From the NCBI RefSeq assembly GCF_003850565.1, contig NZ_CP027706.1:1488001-1552000 (forward strand): 64,000 bases of DNA, in the 5' to 3' direction. Positions 8,737 through 17,441 of the stretch are shown here, in pieces. A program made the translations under genes and the position numbers. Position 1 is the first letter of the stretch. Every line of letters begins with the position of its first letter. This DNA is from Pseudomonas sessilinigenes (GTDB lineage: Bacteria > Pseudomonadota > Gammaproteobacteria > Pseudomonadales > Pseudomonadaceae). The notes below the pieces were generated by a model. It did not search any database, was not told the DNA's origin, and worked only from the letters and a program-made list of their open reading frames with translations.

Positions 8737-9492
8737 ATGCGACTCTATAAAATCGGCCTGGTGCTGTTGCTCTGGGTCTTGGCAATTTCGGCACAGGCCG
8801 AGCTGAAGTTCCCGGCCCTGAGCGGGCGGGTGGTGGACGATGCGCAGATGCTCGAGCCGGCCACGCGCGCCCAGTTGACCCAGGAACTTGCGGCCCATGA
8901 GCAGGCCACCAGTGAACAATTGGTGGTGGTGACCCTGGCGAGCCTGCAGGGCGCCACCATCGAGGATTATGGCTACCAGCTGGGGCGCCACTGGGGCATT
9001 GGCCAGAAGGACAAGAACAACGGCGCGCTGCTGATCGTTGCCCGGGATGAGCGCAAGCTGCGCATCGAAGTGGGCTATGGCCTGGAAGATCGCCTGACCG
9101 ATGCCCAGGCCTCGGTGATCATCAACCAGGTCATCACCCCGGCGTTCAAGAACGGGCAGTTCAGCAAGGGCATCAGCGACGGGGTTTCGGCGATGCTCCT
9201 GGTGCTGGGCGGCACGCCGCTGGATGAGCCTGCCACCGCTTACGGCACGGGTGAGAGCAGCGCTCAGGACGATTTTGTCCAGCGTCACCCGTTGCTGTTC
9301 ATCTTCCTGGTGCTGCTGTTCATCCTGGTGGTCATGGTGGCGCAGGCGCTCGGTTTGATCTCCACCACCAGCGGGCGCGGTGGCGGCGGAGGCGGTGGCT
9401 TCGGCGGTTTTGGTGGCGGGTCCGGCGGTGGCGGCGGCTTCAGTGGCGGAGGCGGCAGCTTTGGCGGTGGTGGCTCCTCCGGCGGCTGGTAA
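8737..9492 (+). CDS. TPM-domain (YgcG-like) exported protein
   Basis: A 251-residue paralogue of the preceding protein: signal peptide (1-21), TPM domain (about 25-150, with 'LSGRVVDDAQMLEP' and 'GIGQKDKNNGALLIVARDERKLRIEVGYGLEDRL'), a transmembrane segment near 185-205 ('FIFLVLLFILVVMVAQAL'), and a long Gly-rich tail ending in Gly-Trp. The ATG at 8737 fits the GAGGACGAG just upstream better than the GTG at 8731. The domain faces the periplasm and the Gly tail the cytoplasm. TPM proteins have been linked to envelope or photosystem maintenance, but the bacterial role is not settled. Confidence 0.9.
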   Translation: MRLYKIGLVLLLWVLAISAQAELKFPALSGRVVDDAQMLEPATRAQLTQELAAHEQATSEQLVVVTLASLQGATIEDYGYQLGRHWGIGQKDKNNGALLIVARDERKLRIEVGYGLEDRLTDAQASVIINQVITPAFKNGQFSKGISDGVSAMLLVLGGTPLDEPATAYGTGESSAQDDFVQRHPLLFIFLVLLFILVVMVAQALGLISTTSGRGGGGGGGFGGFGGGSGGGGGFSGGGGSFGGGGSSGGW

Positions 9493-9521
9493 CTGACAAT
9501 AAAAAGCGGAAATCTAACGAC

Positions 9522-10139
9522 ATGGCATTACTCAGTGAATTCGAACAACGGCAGGTGGCCGAAGCCATCGCCCGGGTGGAACAGCAGACCGACGCCGAAC
9601 TGGTGACGGTGCTGGCCGCCCGGGCCGACGATTACGCCTACATCCCGCTGCTCTGGGCCAGCCTGCTGGCGCTGGTGGTACCGGGACTGGTGCACTACGC
9701 CACCGGCTGGCTGAACATGCACCTGTTGCTGCTGGCGCAGTGGGCGACCTTTATCGTGCTGTGCCTGGTGTTCCGCCTGCCGCGGATTACCACCCGGTTG
9801 ATTCCGCGTTCGGTGCGCCACTGGCGTGCCTCGAACCTGGCCCGGCGCCAGTTCCTCGAACAGAACCTGCACCACACCGTGGGCGGTACCGGGGTGCTGA
9901 TCTTCGTCAGCGAAGCCGAGCGCTATGTGGAGATCCTGGTGGACGAAGGCATCTCCAGGCGCCTGGACAACAAGAATTGGCACGCTATTGTCCAGGCCTT
10001 TACCCAGCAGGTGAAGCAGGGCCAGACCTTGCAGGGCTTTCTCGACTGCATCGCGTCCAGTGGCGAGCTGCTCAAGGAGCACGTACCGCTGACCCAATCG
10101 CGCAACGAGCTGCCCAACCGCCTGGTGGTGCTCAACTGA
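9522..10139 (+). CDS. Membrane TPM-domain protein
   Basis: A 205-residue protein in the same operon. The N-terminal part ('AEAIARVEQQTDAELVTVLAARADDYAYIP') and the later 'GTGVLIFVSEAERYVEILVDEGISRRLDNKNWHAIVQAF' form a split TPM domain interrupted by two transmembrane helices (about 45-88). There is no signal peptide and no Gly-rich tail, so its topology differs from the two upstream members. The LemA + three-TPM arrangement suggests one envelope complex. A short hairpin straddles the stop (10138-10152). Confidence 0.85.
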   Translation: MALLSEFEQRQVAEAIARVEQQTDAELVTVLAARADDYAYIPLLWASLLALVVPGLVHYATGWLNMHLLLLAQWATFIVLCLVFRLPRITTRLIPRSVRHWRASNLARRQFLEQNLHHTVGGTGVLIFVSEAERYVEILVDEGISRRLDNKNWHAIVQAFTQQVKQGQTLQGFLDCIASSGELLKEHVPLTQSRNELPNRLVVLN

Positions 10140-10268
10140 GCCCTGAGGGCTCGGTTGCTGAAGAATCTGCGCCGTCGGGTCAATAACTCCGTGCCCCGAC
10201 GGCTCATCCCCCCTAAAATACCCGCCATTTCCCGATTCGCTCCCCGCACCGCCCGAGGCTCCAGCCCC

Positions 10269-11483
10269 ATGTCCGTCACCGCACCTTCCGTCCGGCCCGC
10301 GCCGGACCACCATGCCCAGTTCCTGCAATTGCTGGAGACCAGCCTGGCGCAAAACGCCTTCATCAAGCTGGTACTGGCCAAGCACGTGGGCGCCGAGGCG
10401 GACCTGCAACGGCTGATCATCAAGCAGCTGACGGTCAAGGAACAGCCGTGCCTGTCCTTCGTCTATCGCTACAAGACCCGCGATATCACCAAGAACTTCT
10501 CCCTGGACGAAGGCATTGCCGCCATCGCCGAGCTGCTGCCGGCTTCGTTCAAGAACGCCCATTTGCTGACCCTGACCGATGAGGTCCAGCTGGAATACAG
10601 CAAGAAGGGCAAGAGCTCGCTGTTCAAGGGCAAGCCGCAAACCCAGCGCGATGTGCCGTCCGCCGAGCACAACCGCGAGAAGAACCGCTTCCTCGACCTG
10701 GACCGGCCGTTCCTCGCCGACCTGGGCGTGACCAACAAGCAGCACGAGCTGATTCCGGCGATGTCGCGCAAGTGGAAGCAGATCAACAAGTTCATCGAGG
10801 TGTTCAGCCATGCCCTGGGCAGCTCGCCGATCGACCTTGCGCAGCCGGTGCGGGTGGCGGACTTCGGTTCCGGCAAGGGCTACCTGACCTTCGCCATCCA
10901 CGACTACCTGCGCAATACCCTCAAGGCCCAGGGCGAAGTCACCGGGGTCGAGCTGCGCGAGGACATGGTGACCCTGTGCAACGCCGCCGCGCAGCGCCTG
11001 GAGCATCCGGGCCTGGTGTTCAAGTGCGGTGACGTGCGCAGCGTGGCCCCCAGCGAACTGGAAGTGATGATCGCCCTGCATGCCTGCGACATCGCCACCG
11101 ACTATGCGATCCACACCGGCATCCGCTCCGGGGCGGCGATCATCATGTGCTCGCCGTGCTGCCACAAGCAGATCCGCCAGCAGATCCAGAGCCCGGCGTT
11201 GCTCAAGCCCATGCTGCAATACGGCCTGCACCTGGGGCAGCAGGCGGAGATGGTCACCGACAGCCTGCGGGCGCTGTTCCTCGAAGCCTGTGGTTACGAA
11301 ACCAAGGTCTTCGAGTTCATCTCCCTGGAGCACACCAACAAGAACAAGATGATCCTCGCGGTCAAGCGCGTCGAACCCCAGGACCCGACCCAGTTGTTGG
11401 CGCGGATCGACGAACTCAAGGCTTTCTACCGCATCAGCGAACACTGCCTGGAGACCCTGCTCAAGGCAGACAAGCAGCTGTAA
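10269..11483 (+). CDS. SAM-dependent methyltransferase (class I)
   Basis: A 404-residue protein. The C-terminal half holds a Rossmann methyltransferase domain with motif I 'VRVADFGSGKGYLTFAIHDYL', acidic motif 'VTGVELREDM' and 'MIALHACDIATDYAIHTGI'. A Cys pair, 'MCSPCCHKQIR', follows, which is typical of the Methyltransf_32 group (relatives of GSTCD/METTL25). The N-terminal ~190 residues are family-specific and unassigned. The substrate is unknown; RNA or protein are both possible. The ATG at 10269 removes a 38-residue basic leader of an upstream start. Confidence 0.82.
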   Translation: MSVTAPSVRPAPDHHAQFLQLLETSLAQNAFIKLVLAKHVGAEADLQRLIIKQLTVKEQPCLSFVYRYKTRDITKNFSLDEGIAAIAELLPASFKNAHLLTLTDEVQLEYSKKGKSSLFKGKPQTQRDVPSAEHNREKNRFLDLDRPFLADLGVTNKQHELIPAMSRKWKQINKFIEVFSHALGSSPIDLAQPVRVADFGSGKGYLTFAIHDYLRNTLKAQGEVTGVELREDMVTLCNAAAQRLEHPGLVFKCGDVRSVAPSELEVMIALHACDIATDYAIHTGIRSGAAIIMCSPCCHKQIRQQIQSPALLKPMLQYGLHLGQQAEMVTDSLRALFLEACGYETKVFEFISLEHTNKNKMILAVKRVEPQDPTQLLARIDELKAFYRISEHCLETLLKADKQL

Positions 11484-11630
11484 GCGCCAGTGGATGGCTG
11501 CAAGCGAGAAGCTTGCAGCTTGCCGCGTGTGGCTTGCAGCTGTAGTACCTGGCTATTACCCGGCCCGGCCGATTGCGACTACCTTGAGTACTTCTTCTGT
11601 CCACGTGTTTCCTTGAAGGGAGTCCACTCC

Positions 11631-12212
11631 ATGGCCGCGAAAAAGATCCTCATGCTGGTTGGCGACTACGTCGAAGACTACGAAGTGATGGTGCCGTTCC
11701 AGGCACTGCAGATGGTCGGGCATACAGTGCATGCCGTCTGCCCGGACAAGAGCGCCGGGCAGACCGTGCGCACGGCGATCCACGACTTCGAGGGCGACCA
11801 GACCTACAGCGAGAAGCCTGGGCACCTGTTCGCCCTGAACTTCGATTTCGCCAAGGTGCAGTCCAGCGACTACGACGCGCTGCTGATCCCCGGTGGCCGT
11901 GCCCCGGAATACCTGCGACTGAATGAAAAGGTCCTGCAACTGGTCAAGGAGTTCGACCGGGCCGGCAAGCCGATTGCTGCGGTGTGCCATGGCGCGCAAC
12001 TGCTGGCCGCGGCAGGCATCCTCGAAGGCCGTGAATGCAGCGCCTACCCGGCCTGCGCCCCGGAAGTGCGGCTGGCGGGGGGCACCTATATCGATATCCC
12101 CGTGACGCAAGGCCATGTCCAGGGCAACCTGGCGACCGCCCCGGCCTGGCCGGCCCACCCCAGCTGGCTGGCCGGTTTCCTCGGCCTGCTGGGCACCCGG
12201 ATCACCCTGTAA
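11631..12212 (+). CDS. DJ-1/PfpI-family protein
   Basis: A 193-residue single-domain member of the DJ-1/ThiJ/PfpI family. The nucleophile elbow '[14 protein letters not shown]' has the reactive Cys followed by His, and the strand before it, '[16 protein letters not shown]', carries the usual acidic partner region. These proteins act as glyoxalases/deglycases, chaperones or, more rarely, proteases, so the exact activity is open. A GAAGGGA ribosome-binding site lies about 11 bases before the ATG. The RHH gene starts 14 bases downstream. Confidence 0.88.
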   Translation: MAAKKILMLVGDYVEDYEVMVPFQALQMVGHTVHAVCPDKSAGQTVRTAIHDFEGDQTYSEKPGHLFALNFDFAKVQSSDYDALLIPGGRAPEYLRLNEKVLQLVKEFDRAGKPIAAVCHGAQLLAAAGILEGRECSAYPACAPEVRLAGGTYIDIPVTQGHVQGNLATAPAWPAHPSWLAGFLGLLGTRITL

Positions 12213-12226
12213 GCGAGTGCCACGCC

Positions 12227-12529
12227 ATGTGCGAGCTGTACGTCAAGGCTGACCCGATCCTCTACGAATCGCGTTCGCGCTCGCTGCGTATTCGTGGCGT
12301 GGTCACCACCCTGCGCCTGGAAAACCAGTTCTGGGACATCCTCAGCGAGATCGCCGAGGTGGACGGCATGACCACCAACCAGCTGATCGCCAAGCTCTAT
12401 GAAGAGGTCATGGACTACCGTGGCGAGGTGGTGAACTTCGCCTCCTTCCTGCGGGTCAGCTGCACCCGCTACCTGAGCCAGCGGCGCAGCAGCGCCCCGG
12501 ATCTCAACCTGGTTCGCCTCAACCGATGA
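12227..12529 (+). CDS. Ribbon-helix-helix domain protein
   Basis: A 100-residue protein with an RHH-type core: strand 'RSLRIRGVVTTLRLENQFWDILSEIAEVDGMTTNQLIAKLYEEV', matching the RHH_4 family found in many proteobacteria. It probably binds DNA as a dimer. It lies 14 bases after the DJ-1/PfpI gene and is likely co-transcribed. No partner toxin is next to it, so it is not an obvious antitoxin. The target is unknown. Confidence 0.75.
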   Translation: MCELYVKADPILYESRSRSLRIRGVVTTLRLENQFWDILSEIAEVDGMTTNQLIAKLYEEVMDYRGEVVNFASFLRVSCTRYLSQRRSSAPDLNLVRLNR

Positions 12530-12531
12530 CC

Positions 12532-12653
12532 TGTAGCCGCTGCTGAGCCTGCGAAGCTGCGCACGCCCCGAAGGGGGCAAGGTCTGCGCTGTAGATGGCC
12601 AAGCAAGGTCCTGCGGACCTTTGTGCAGCCTCGCAAGCTCGACAGCGGCTACA
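12532..12653. repeat. REP-like palindromic element
   Basis: Two 29-base arms (12532-12560 and 12625-12653) are inverted copies agreeing at 25 of 29 positions. Their core is TGTAGCCGCTG followed by a GAGC-TGCGA-GCTGC pattern. A smaller perfect hairpin (AAGGTCC/GGACCTT) sits between them. Similar half-copies appear at 42535-42559 and, more diverged, at 25321-25339. This is the pattern of intergenic REP elements of fluorescent Pseudomonas. Here it separates two convergent genes. Confidence 0.75.
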
Positions 12654-12676
12654 GGGCCTCTGCTCAAGGCTGAAGG

Positions 12677-13297
12677 TCACAGCCCCAGGCGCACCAGCTG
12701 GCGCAGGTCGGCGATCACCGCCGGGTTGCCGCCTTCGAGCACATCCAGGCGAATCTGCGCGATCAGTGATTTGAGCAGTTCGGTCTGGGTCATCCGCGTC
12801 GCCTGCAGCAGGCGCGCGAGATCCTCGGCCACATAGTGGTTCACCTTAAGCGACAGGCGTTTCATTGCATTCACGGCAGGTATCTGGCGGACCTCGGCCT
12901 GTTGGGCCAGGTACTGGGCGAAGCCGTCGTGCACTTGTTCCAGGGCAGGTACAAGGGGGGCGCTGAAGTAGTAGCTGAAGAACAGCTTGCGCATCTGCAC
13001 CCCGGCGTCCTCGGCCACCGAGTGCATCGCGGCGTCCAGCACGTCGAGGTAGACCGCAGGCAGCCGCGCCTCGATGGAGGTCAGTTGCTGGCGGCGCGCT
13101 TCCTTGATCGCCGGGGTCGACTGGGGGGGAATGGCTACCGTGGTAGCGCACTGATCGCAGACCCCCACCAGGATCTCCCGGGCCTGGCCGTTGCCGTCGC
13201 TGAAGGGCACGTCGCGCCGGGTGTAGGTAATGCCCACGACCTGCTGGCAATGCTCACAAAGTGCCTTGCCCCGGTCGCCCTGCAGATAGAGTTTCAT
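12677..13297 (-). CDS. Zinc-ribbon plus ribbon-helix-helix protein (candidate antitoxin/autorepressor)
   Basis: A 206-residue protein, not matched to a named family. Residues 14-50 hold two CxxC pairs (C14/C17 and C47/C50), a likely zinc ribbon. Residues 145-182 ('MKRLSLKVNHYVAEDLARLL' then 'MTQTELLKSLIAQI') have the strand-helix-helix pattern of an RHH DNA-binding domain. The middle is helical. It starts 9 bases after the stop of the small gene upstream. Toxin first, then a zinc-ribbon antitoxin that binds the operator, is the mqsRA layout, but the DNA-binding fold here is RHH rather than HTH. The role is inferred from this arrangement only. Confidence 0.7.
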   Translation of the reverse strand: MKLYLQGDRGKALCEHCQQVVGITYTRRDVPFSDGNGQAREILVGVCDQCATTVAIPPQSTPAIKEARRQQLTSIEARLPAVYLDVLDAAMHSVAEDAGVQMRKLFFSYYFSAPLVPALEQVHDGFAQYLAQQAEVRQIPAVNAMKRLSLKVNHYVAEDLARLLQATRMTQTELLKSLIAQIRLDVLEGGNPAVIADLRQLVRLGL

Positions 13298-13306
13298 GGG
13301 TTGTCC

Positions 13307-13597
13307 TCATCGGTGAACGCTGATGAACCACGCATCTGGCTCGATAAAGTAGAACTTGATGTACCAGCCCGCCTTCCTCAGCACATGGACGGCAAGGTCC
13401 GGGGCGCTGTGGTGGGCACTGCACTGGTGGTCGGTGCCCTTGCAGGCGACGATGACCTCGATCAGTTGGCCGGCCGAAACCTCGCCGGTGGCCAGCAGGT
13501 TCTTGACCTCGATCGAGCCGCGTGCGGCATGCAGATAGTTACCGCTCTGTAGTGCATTGATCAGGTCCCGCCTGACCTTCCTGAAGCCTCTGTCCAT
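13307..13597 (-). CDS. Small protein, candidate toxin of a two-gene module
   Basis: A 96-residue protein with a basic N-terminus ('MDRGFRKVRRDLINAL') and a compact C-terminal part rich in His and aromatic residues ('CSAHHSAPDLAVHVL', 'WYIKFYFIEPDAWFISVH'). I do not recognise it with certainty; a relation to DUF4258- or MqsR-like small enzymes is possible. I chose the ATG at 13597 because it lies just 3' of a strong promoter with an embedded palindrome (13610-13638). The leader is therefore very short. The downstream zinc-ribbon/RHH gene would be its antitoxin if this is a toxin-antitoxin pair. Confidence 0.6.
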   Translation of the reverse strand: MDRGFRKVRRDLINALQSGNYLHAARGSIEVKNLLATGEVSAGQLIEVIVACKGTDHQCSAHHSAPDLAVHVLRKAGWYIKFYFIEPDAWFISVHR

Positions 13598-13609
13598 GAT
13601 GCTTGCCTG

Positions 13610-13638
13610 TTTGTACGATAATGTTCGTACGCGGTCAA
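13610..13638 (-). promoter_or_regulatory. Promoter with palindromic operator in the spacer
   Basis: On the minus strand, TTGACC (13638-13633) and TACAAA (13615-13610) are separated by exactly 17 bases. A perfect inverted repeat, GTACGA-N6-TCGTAC (13613-13618 and 13625-13630), fills the spacer and touches the -10. A repressor bound there would block the polymerase. The RHH domain encoded two genes downstream is the natural candidate for autoregulation. Confidence 0.65.
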
Positions 13639-13757
13639 TGGGGCGTTGGCTGAAAGCGCCCAAAGGCATTCCAACGGTTTTCAGGGGGGAGGTCGATCCT
13701 AGCCCAGGGAGGGCCAGTGGGAGGGCGAAGCTAAAGGTTTGCAATACATCGGTGGTG

Positions 13758-13791
13758 CTTCGCCTGGCGCAGCGTGCTGTGCCAGGCGAAG
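13758..13791. terminator. Stem-loop after the TonB receptor gene
   Basis: An 11-base perfect stem (13758-13768 with 13781-13791) lies 5 bases beyond the 3' end of the minus-strand receptor gene at 13796. It likely terminates that transcript. The opposite flank is the promoter side of the small two-gene module. Confidence 0.5.
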
Positions 13792-13795
13792 GCCT

Positions 13796-16357
13796 TCAGA
13801 AGAACCGCGTCACGCTGATCTTGGCGTTGCGGCCCAGGCTCGAGGCGTTTTCGCCGCTCAGCGGTGGGCGATAGTCACGGTTGAACATGTTGTCCAGGGT
13901 GAAGTTGACCTCGGTGCCCTTGAGGTAGGGCTGCTGGGGTTTCCAGTTGGCGAACAGGCCGTGCACGTTGTAGCGGTCGTTCTTGTACTGGTTCCAGTAC
14001 GAGTCGCCCATGGCGCTGGCTACGCCGCCGGGGTAGATATCGCTGGGCACCCGGTCGGTCTGGCGCACCCACTGGCCTTGCCAGCCCACTTGCGCATCCC
14101 ACTGCGGGATCTTCACCCCCAGGGTGGCGACCCACTTGCGTGGCGGGATGTCCCGGGCCCAGACGTTCGGGCCCCAGGGGTTGCTGTAGGCGCCTTCATG
14201 CTTGCCGGTGATCCAGGAGTAGGAGAGCGAGCCGAACAGGTAGTTGGAGTCGTAGAAGCTCTCGACCTCGAAGCCCTTGATGGTCAGGTCGCCGATGTTG
14301 CGATAGACCCCGATCGTCGGCTGGTTGCACACATCTCGGATGCTTGCACCGGTGCTCAATTGCTCGGGACAACCAATCCCGAGGTTCTTCATGATCTCGT
14401 CCTTGATCTTGTTCTGGAACACCGTGGTGCGCACTTGCACCCGGTCACCCTGGGCCAGCACGTCGGCGAAGCTGTGGATGCTGCCGCCGCGCAGCGCGGT
14501 GATGCGCTCCGGGTCCAAGTTGCGGCTGGTGGAGGAGCGAGTGCTACCCGGGGCCTGGACTTCGTATTGCTCGTCGATCACCGGGGCACGCCAGGTCTGG
14601 CTGTAGTCGGCGAACAGCGCCAGTTGCGGGTTCACCGTCCAGAATGCCGACAGGCGTGGCGACCAACCGGTGTAGGTCTTGGCGCTGTAGTCGTGGCCCA
14701 CCACCGGATTGGGGCTGTTGTAGATCGGTGCGTCGTTTTTCTGCCCGCGGTTGCGCACATAGTCGTAGCGCAGCGATGGGGTCAGGGTGAAATCGCCCAG
14801 GGAGATGGCGTCCTGGATATAGAAGGCGTTGTTGTCGACCTTGCCATGGGGCATGAAACCCGGTTGGTAGTAGCCGTTGTTGTAGTTGGGAGTGCCGTAC
14901 ATCTTGCCCGGCATCCACATGTCCACCTCGCGGGTGTGCTTGCGGATTTGGATGCCATTGGTCAGGGCGTGCTCCAGCGGTCCGGTACTGAAACGACTGG
15001 TGTTCTTCAAGGCGAGGATCTTGTCCTCGTAGCCGACGGTGATCTTGCGTCCGCCAGAGGAGGGCTGGATGAAGGCGTTCGGGCCGCGCTCATCGGTCTG
15101 GTCGGTGTCGGAGTTGGAGTACTTGGCTTCGAAGTCGATCCACGGGTTGTCCACCGGGGTGTACTGGTACTTGGCGATCCAGGTGGTGTCGACGGTGTTG
15201 CGCTGGGCCAGGTAGCGCTTGACGGCATCGTCATAGCCGAGCCGGTCGACATCGTTCTTGCGTGGCGGCGTTGGGTAGCTCTTGGCCGAGAAGGGGGCCC
15301 AAATGTCGCTCTCTGAGCGCATGTAGCTGAAGCCCAGGCGCTGCTCGTCGGTCAATTGCATGTTCAGCTTGAACAGCTGGCCTTCCAGGTCCTGGGCGGT
15401 ATTGGGCAGGCGCTTGGGATTGATCGGGTAGGCGTTGTCCGGGTCCGGCTGGGCGCTGGCCAGCTTCATGTCGTCGCCATCGCGCTTGGTCCAATAGGCC
15501 AGGGCATCGAAGCGGCCATCGTCGGTACGGCCATAGACCGCCGATGTGTAGGCCTGCTCGTGGCTGTTGCTGCTGTAGCCGTACTTGACCATGGCGCCGG
15601 TGTTGCGGCCTTCCTTCAGCAGGTCCGGGGCATCCTTGGTCTCCATGTGCACGGTGCCGCCGAAACCGCCGTTGCCGGTCTCGGGCGAGTGCGGGCCTTT
15701 TTCCACCTCGATGCGCTTGATCAGCTCTGGTTCGATGAAGATCGACCCCTGTTGGTAGCGCTCGAAGCCGCTCTTGGTGGCACCGTCGACGCTCATCGGT
15801 ACGTCTTCGGCATCTCCCAGGCCCCAAATATTGATGGTCTGGCCTCCGGGCTTGAGCGAGCCGCCCAGGGTCACGCCGGGCAGGGTGTCGATCAGGCTGA
15901 CCACGTTGGTGGCTTGGTGGCGGTCGATTTCTGCCTGATTCAAGGTCGAGCGGCCGACGCTGGAGGAGTCCACCACCGAGCCGTTGCCGATCACGCTCGT
16001 GGCTCCCAGTTGCAGGGCCGAGCCGCTGCTCTGGCTGGTTTCGGCGGGACGCACGATATAGGTGTTGTCGACCTTGACCAGGCTGAATTGGCCGTTGCGC
16101 AGCAGCTGGCGGATCGCCTCTTCCGGGCTGAAGTCACCTTGCAGGGCTGGCGCCTTGGCATTGCGCAGCAGTTGCTCGTCGAACAGCAGCTGGATTTTCG
16201 CTTGCTGAGCGATCTGGCTCAGGGACGCGGCCAGGGGCTGCGCCGGCAACTGGAAATGGAGTGATCCGGCGTGGGCCTGCAGGCTCAACGCCAGGCAGGC
16301 GGCCAGCAGGGTCGGACGGGTACGGACTAACGGTACAGGCAAGAGCGCGCGAAACAT
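13796..16357 (-). CDS. STN-type TonB-dependent receptor (heme/hemophore-like)
   Basis: An 853-residue outer-membrane receptor. After the signal peptide (1-30) comes a secretin/TonB N-terminal signalling domain (about 33-105, 'FQLPAQPLAASLSQIAQQAKIQLLFDEQLL'). A plug (about 125-240, 'EVEKGPHSPETGNGGFGGTVHME') and a 22-strand barrel ending in 'ISVTRFF' follow. The STN domain and the FecR and FecI genes upstream mark it as a cell-surface signalling receptor. The 'WRAP...RNLDPERI' block is close to the FRAP/NPxL region of heme receptors, so HasR-like heme uptake is possible. No hemophore gene follows, so the ligand stays open. Confidence 0.9.
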   Translation of the reverse strand: MFRALLPVPLVRTRPTLLAACLALSLQAHAGSLHFQLPAQPLAASLSQIAQQAKIQLLFDEQLLRNAKAPALQGDFSPEEAIRQLLRNGQFSLVKVDNTYIVRPAETSQSSGSALQLGATSVIGNGSVVDSSSVGRSTLNQAEIDRHQATNVVSLIDTLPGVTLGGSLKPGGQTINIWGLGDAEDVPMSVDGATKSGFERYQQGSIFIEPELIKRIEVEKGPHSPETGNGGFGGTVHMETKDAPDLLKEGRNTGAMVKYGYSSNSHEQAYTSAVYGRTDDGRFDALAYWTKRDGDDMKLASAQPDPDNAYPINPKRLPNTAQDLEGQLFKLNMQLTDEQRLGFSYMRSESDIWAPFSAKSYPTPPRKNDVDRLGYDDAVKRYLAQRNTVDTTWIAKYQYTPVDNPWIDFEAKYSNSDTDQTDERGPNAFIQPSSGGRKITVGYEDKILALKNTSRFSTGPLEHALTNGIQIRKHTREVDMWMPGKMYGTPNYNNGYYQPGFMPHGKVDNNAFYIQDAISLGDFTLTPSLRYDYVRNRGQKNDAPIYNSPNPVVGHDYSAKTYTGWSPRLSAFWTVNPQLALFADYSQTWRAPVIDEQYEVQAPGSTRSSTSRNLDPERITALRGGSIHSFADVLAQGDRVQVRTTVFQNKIKDEIMKNLGIGCPEQLSTGASIRDVCNQPTIGVYRNIGDLTIKGFEVESFYDSNYLFGSLSYSWITGKHEGAYSNPWGPNVWARDIPPRKWVATLGVKIPQWDAQVGWQGQWVRQTDRVPSDIYPGGVASAMGDSYWNQYKNDRYNVHGLFANWKPQQPYLKGTEVNFTLDNMFNRDYRPPLSGENASSLGRNAKISVTRFF

Positions 16358-16441
16358 GACTTCCCCCAGAGCGGCTTAAAGGCCAGAAAAGCGCTGCGGA
16401 CAAATCGCAGACGGGAGGAAGACGCGGCAGTGAAAAAAAAC

Positions 16442-16472
16442 CTCATGTGCAAATGCAAAATATTCTCATGTG
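16442..16472 (-). promoter_or_regulatory. Direct repeat upstream of the TonB receptor
   Basis: The eight bases CTCATGTG occur at 16442-16449 and again at 16465-16472, 23 bases apart, in the 121-base gap before the receptor gene. Read on the minus strand they are CACATGAG repeats around an AT-rich core. They may be part of the promoter used by the FecI-type sigma factor encoded next door. The match to a known consensus is weak. Confidence 0.35.
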
Positions 16473-16478
16473 TGAGCT

Positions 16479-17441
16479 TCAGCGGGCTTCGATCTTCAAC
16501 TGGCCATTGGCCTGGGCCACGGTTTTGACCGGGATCAGCGCGGGCAGGGCCTTGATCAGGGCGTCCGGATCGTTGACGTCCAGATTGCCCGAGACCTTGT
16601 AGGCACCCAGGGGGCCCTCGGCCAGTTGCACTGGCTGGCGCCGGTACAGGTTCAACTCGTCCACCAGGCTGGCCAGGTCGCGGTTGCGAAAGGCCAGGCG
16701 CCCGCTACGCCAGTCCGCCACGTCGTCTTGATCCAGGGACTGCTGGCGCAAGGTGCCTTTTTGCAGGTCGTAGATGGCCTGTTGCCGGGCACCGAGCAAG
16801 GCCAGTTCGGCGGGGCGCCCGTCCGGGCTGAAGGCTACTTGCCCGTGGGCGACGCTGACCACCAGCTGGCGTTGGCCACGGCGCACATCGAAGGCCGTGC
16901 CAACGACCCGTACCTTGGCCGCGCCACTGTGCACCCACAGCGGTCGCTCCTTGTCGGCGGCGACCTCCAGGTACAACTGGCCGTGTTGCAAGTAGATATC
17001 GCGCTGTTGTGCGCTGAAGTCGATTTGCACCTGGGTATTGGCGTTGACGTACAAGGTGCTGCCATCGGGGAGCTTGAAGGCTCGTGCCCCCTGTTCCTGG
17101 GCCGCGACCTGCTGGACGTAGGGTGTCCTGGACGTGCCGAGGTTGACTGCCAGCACCGTGCACAGCACGGCAGCGGCCACCGCCAGTGCCGGACGCCAGA
17201 CCGGGCTCCTGCGCTGGGGCAGTGCAATCGGCTTGCTCAGTTGCTGCAATTGCGCCAGGTCGACCCACAACTCTTCGAATTCGGCATAGGCCCGGGCATG
17301 GGCCGGGTGCGCCATCCAGGCTTCGAAGGCCTTGCGGGTAGCGCGGTCCGGGGAGTTGCGGTTACGGGCGAACCAACCGGCGGCCTCGCTATCGATCTGT
17401 GCGGTGCCGGGGTCGTCATGGTTGCCGGGAAAGCGGGTCAT
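16479..17441 (-). CDS. FecR-family anti-sigma factor / signal transducer
   Basis: A 320-residue inner-membrane regulator. The N-terminal DUF4880-type domain (about 10-65, 'AAGWFARNRNSPDRATRKAFEAWMAHPAHARAYAEFEELW') binds the sigma factor. A single transmembrane helix (about 84-103) leads to the periplasmic FecR domain ('LPDGSTLYVNANTQVQIDF', 'VRVVGTAFDVR') and a C-terminal STN-binding part. It should relay ligand binding by the receptor to the sigma factor. It overlaps the sigma gene by 4 bases. Confidence 0.93.
   Translation of the reverse strand: MTRFPGNHDDPGTAQIDSEAAGWFARNRNSPDRATRKAFEAWMAHPAHARAYAEFEELWVDLAQLQQLSKPIALPQRRSPVWRPALAVAAAVLCTVLAVNLGTSRTPYVQQVAAQEQGARAFKLPDGSTLYVNANTQVQIDFSAQQRDIYLQHGQLYLEVAADKERPLWVHSGAAKVRVVGTAFDVRRGQRQLVVSVAHGQVAFSPDGRPAELALLGARQQAIYDLQKGTLRQQSLDQDDVADWRSGRLAFRNRDLASLVDELNLYRRQPVQLAEGPLGAYKVSGNLDVNDPDALIKALPALIPVKTVAQANGQLKIEAR

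Noticed and set aside
13796..16357. Naming the receptor hasR
   Set aside because: The STN domain and FecI/FecR fit, and heme-receptor-like blocks are visible, but no hasA or Has secretion genes follow, so the ligand is uncertain.
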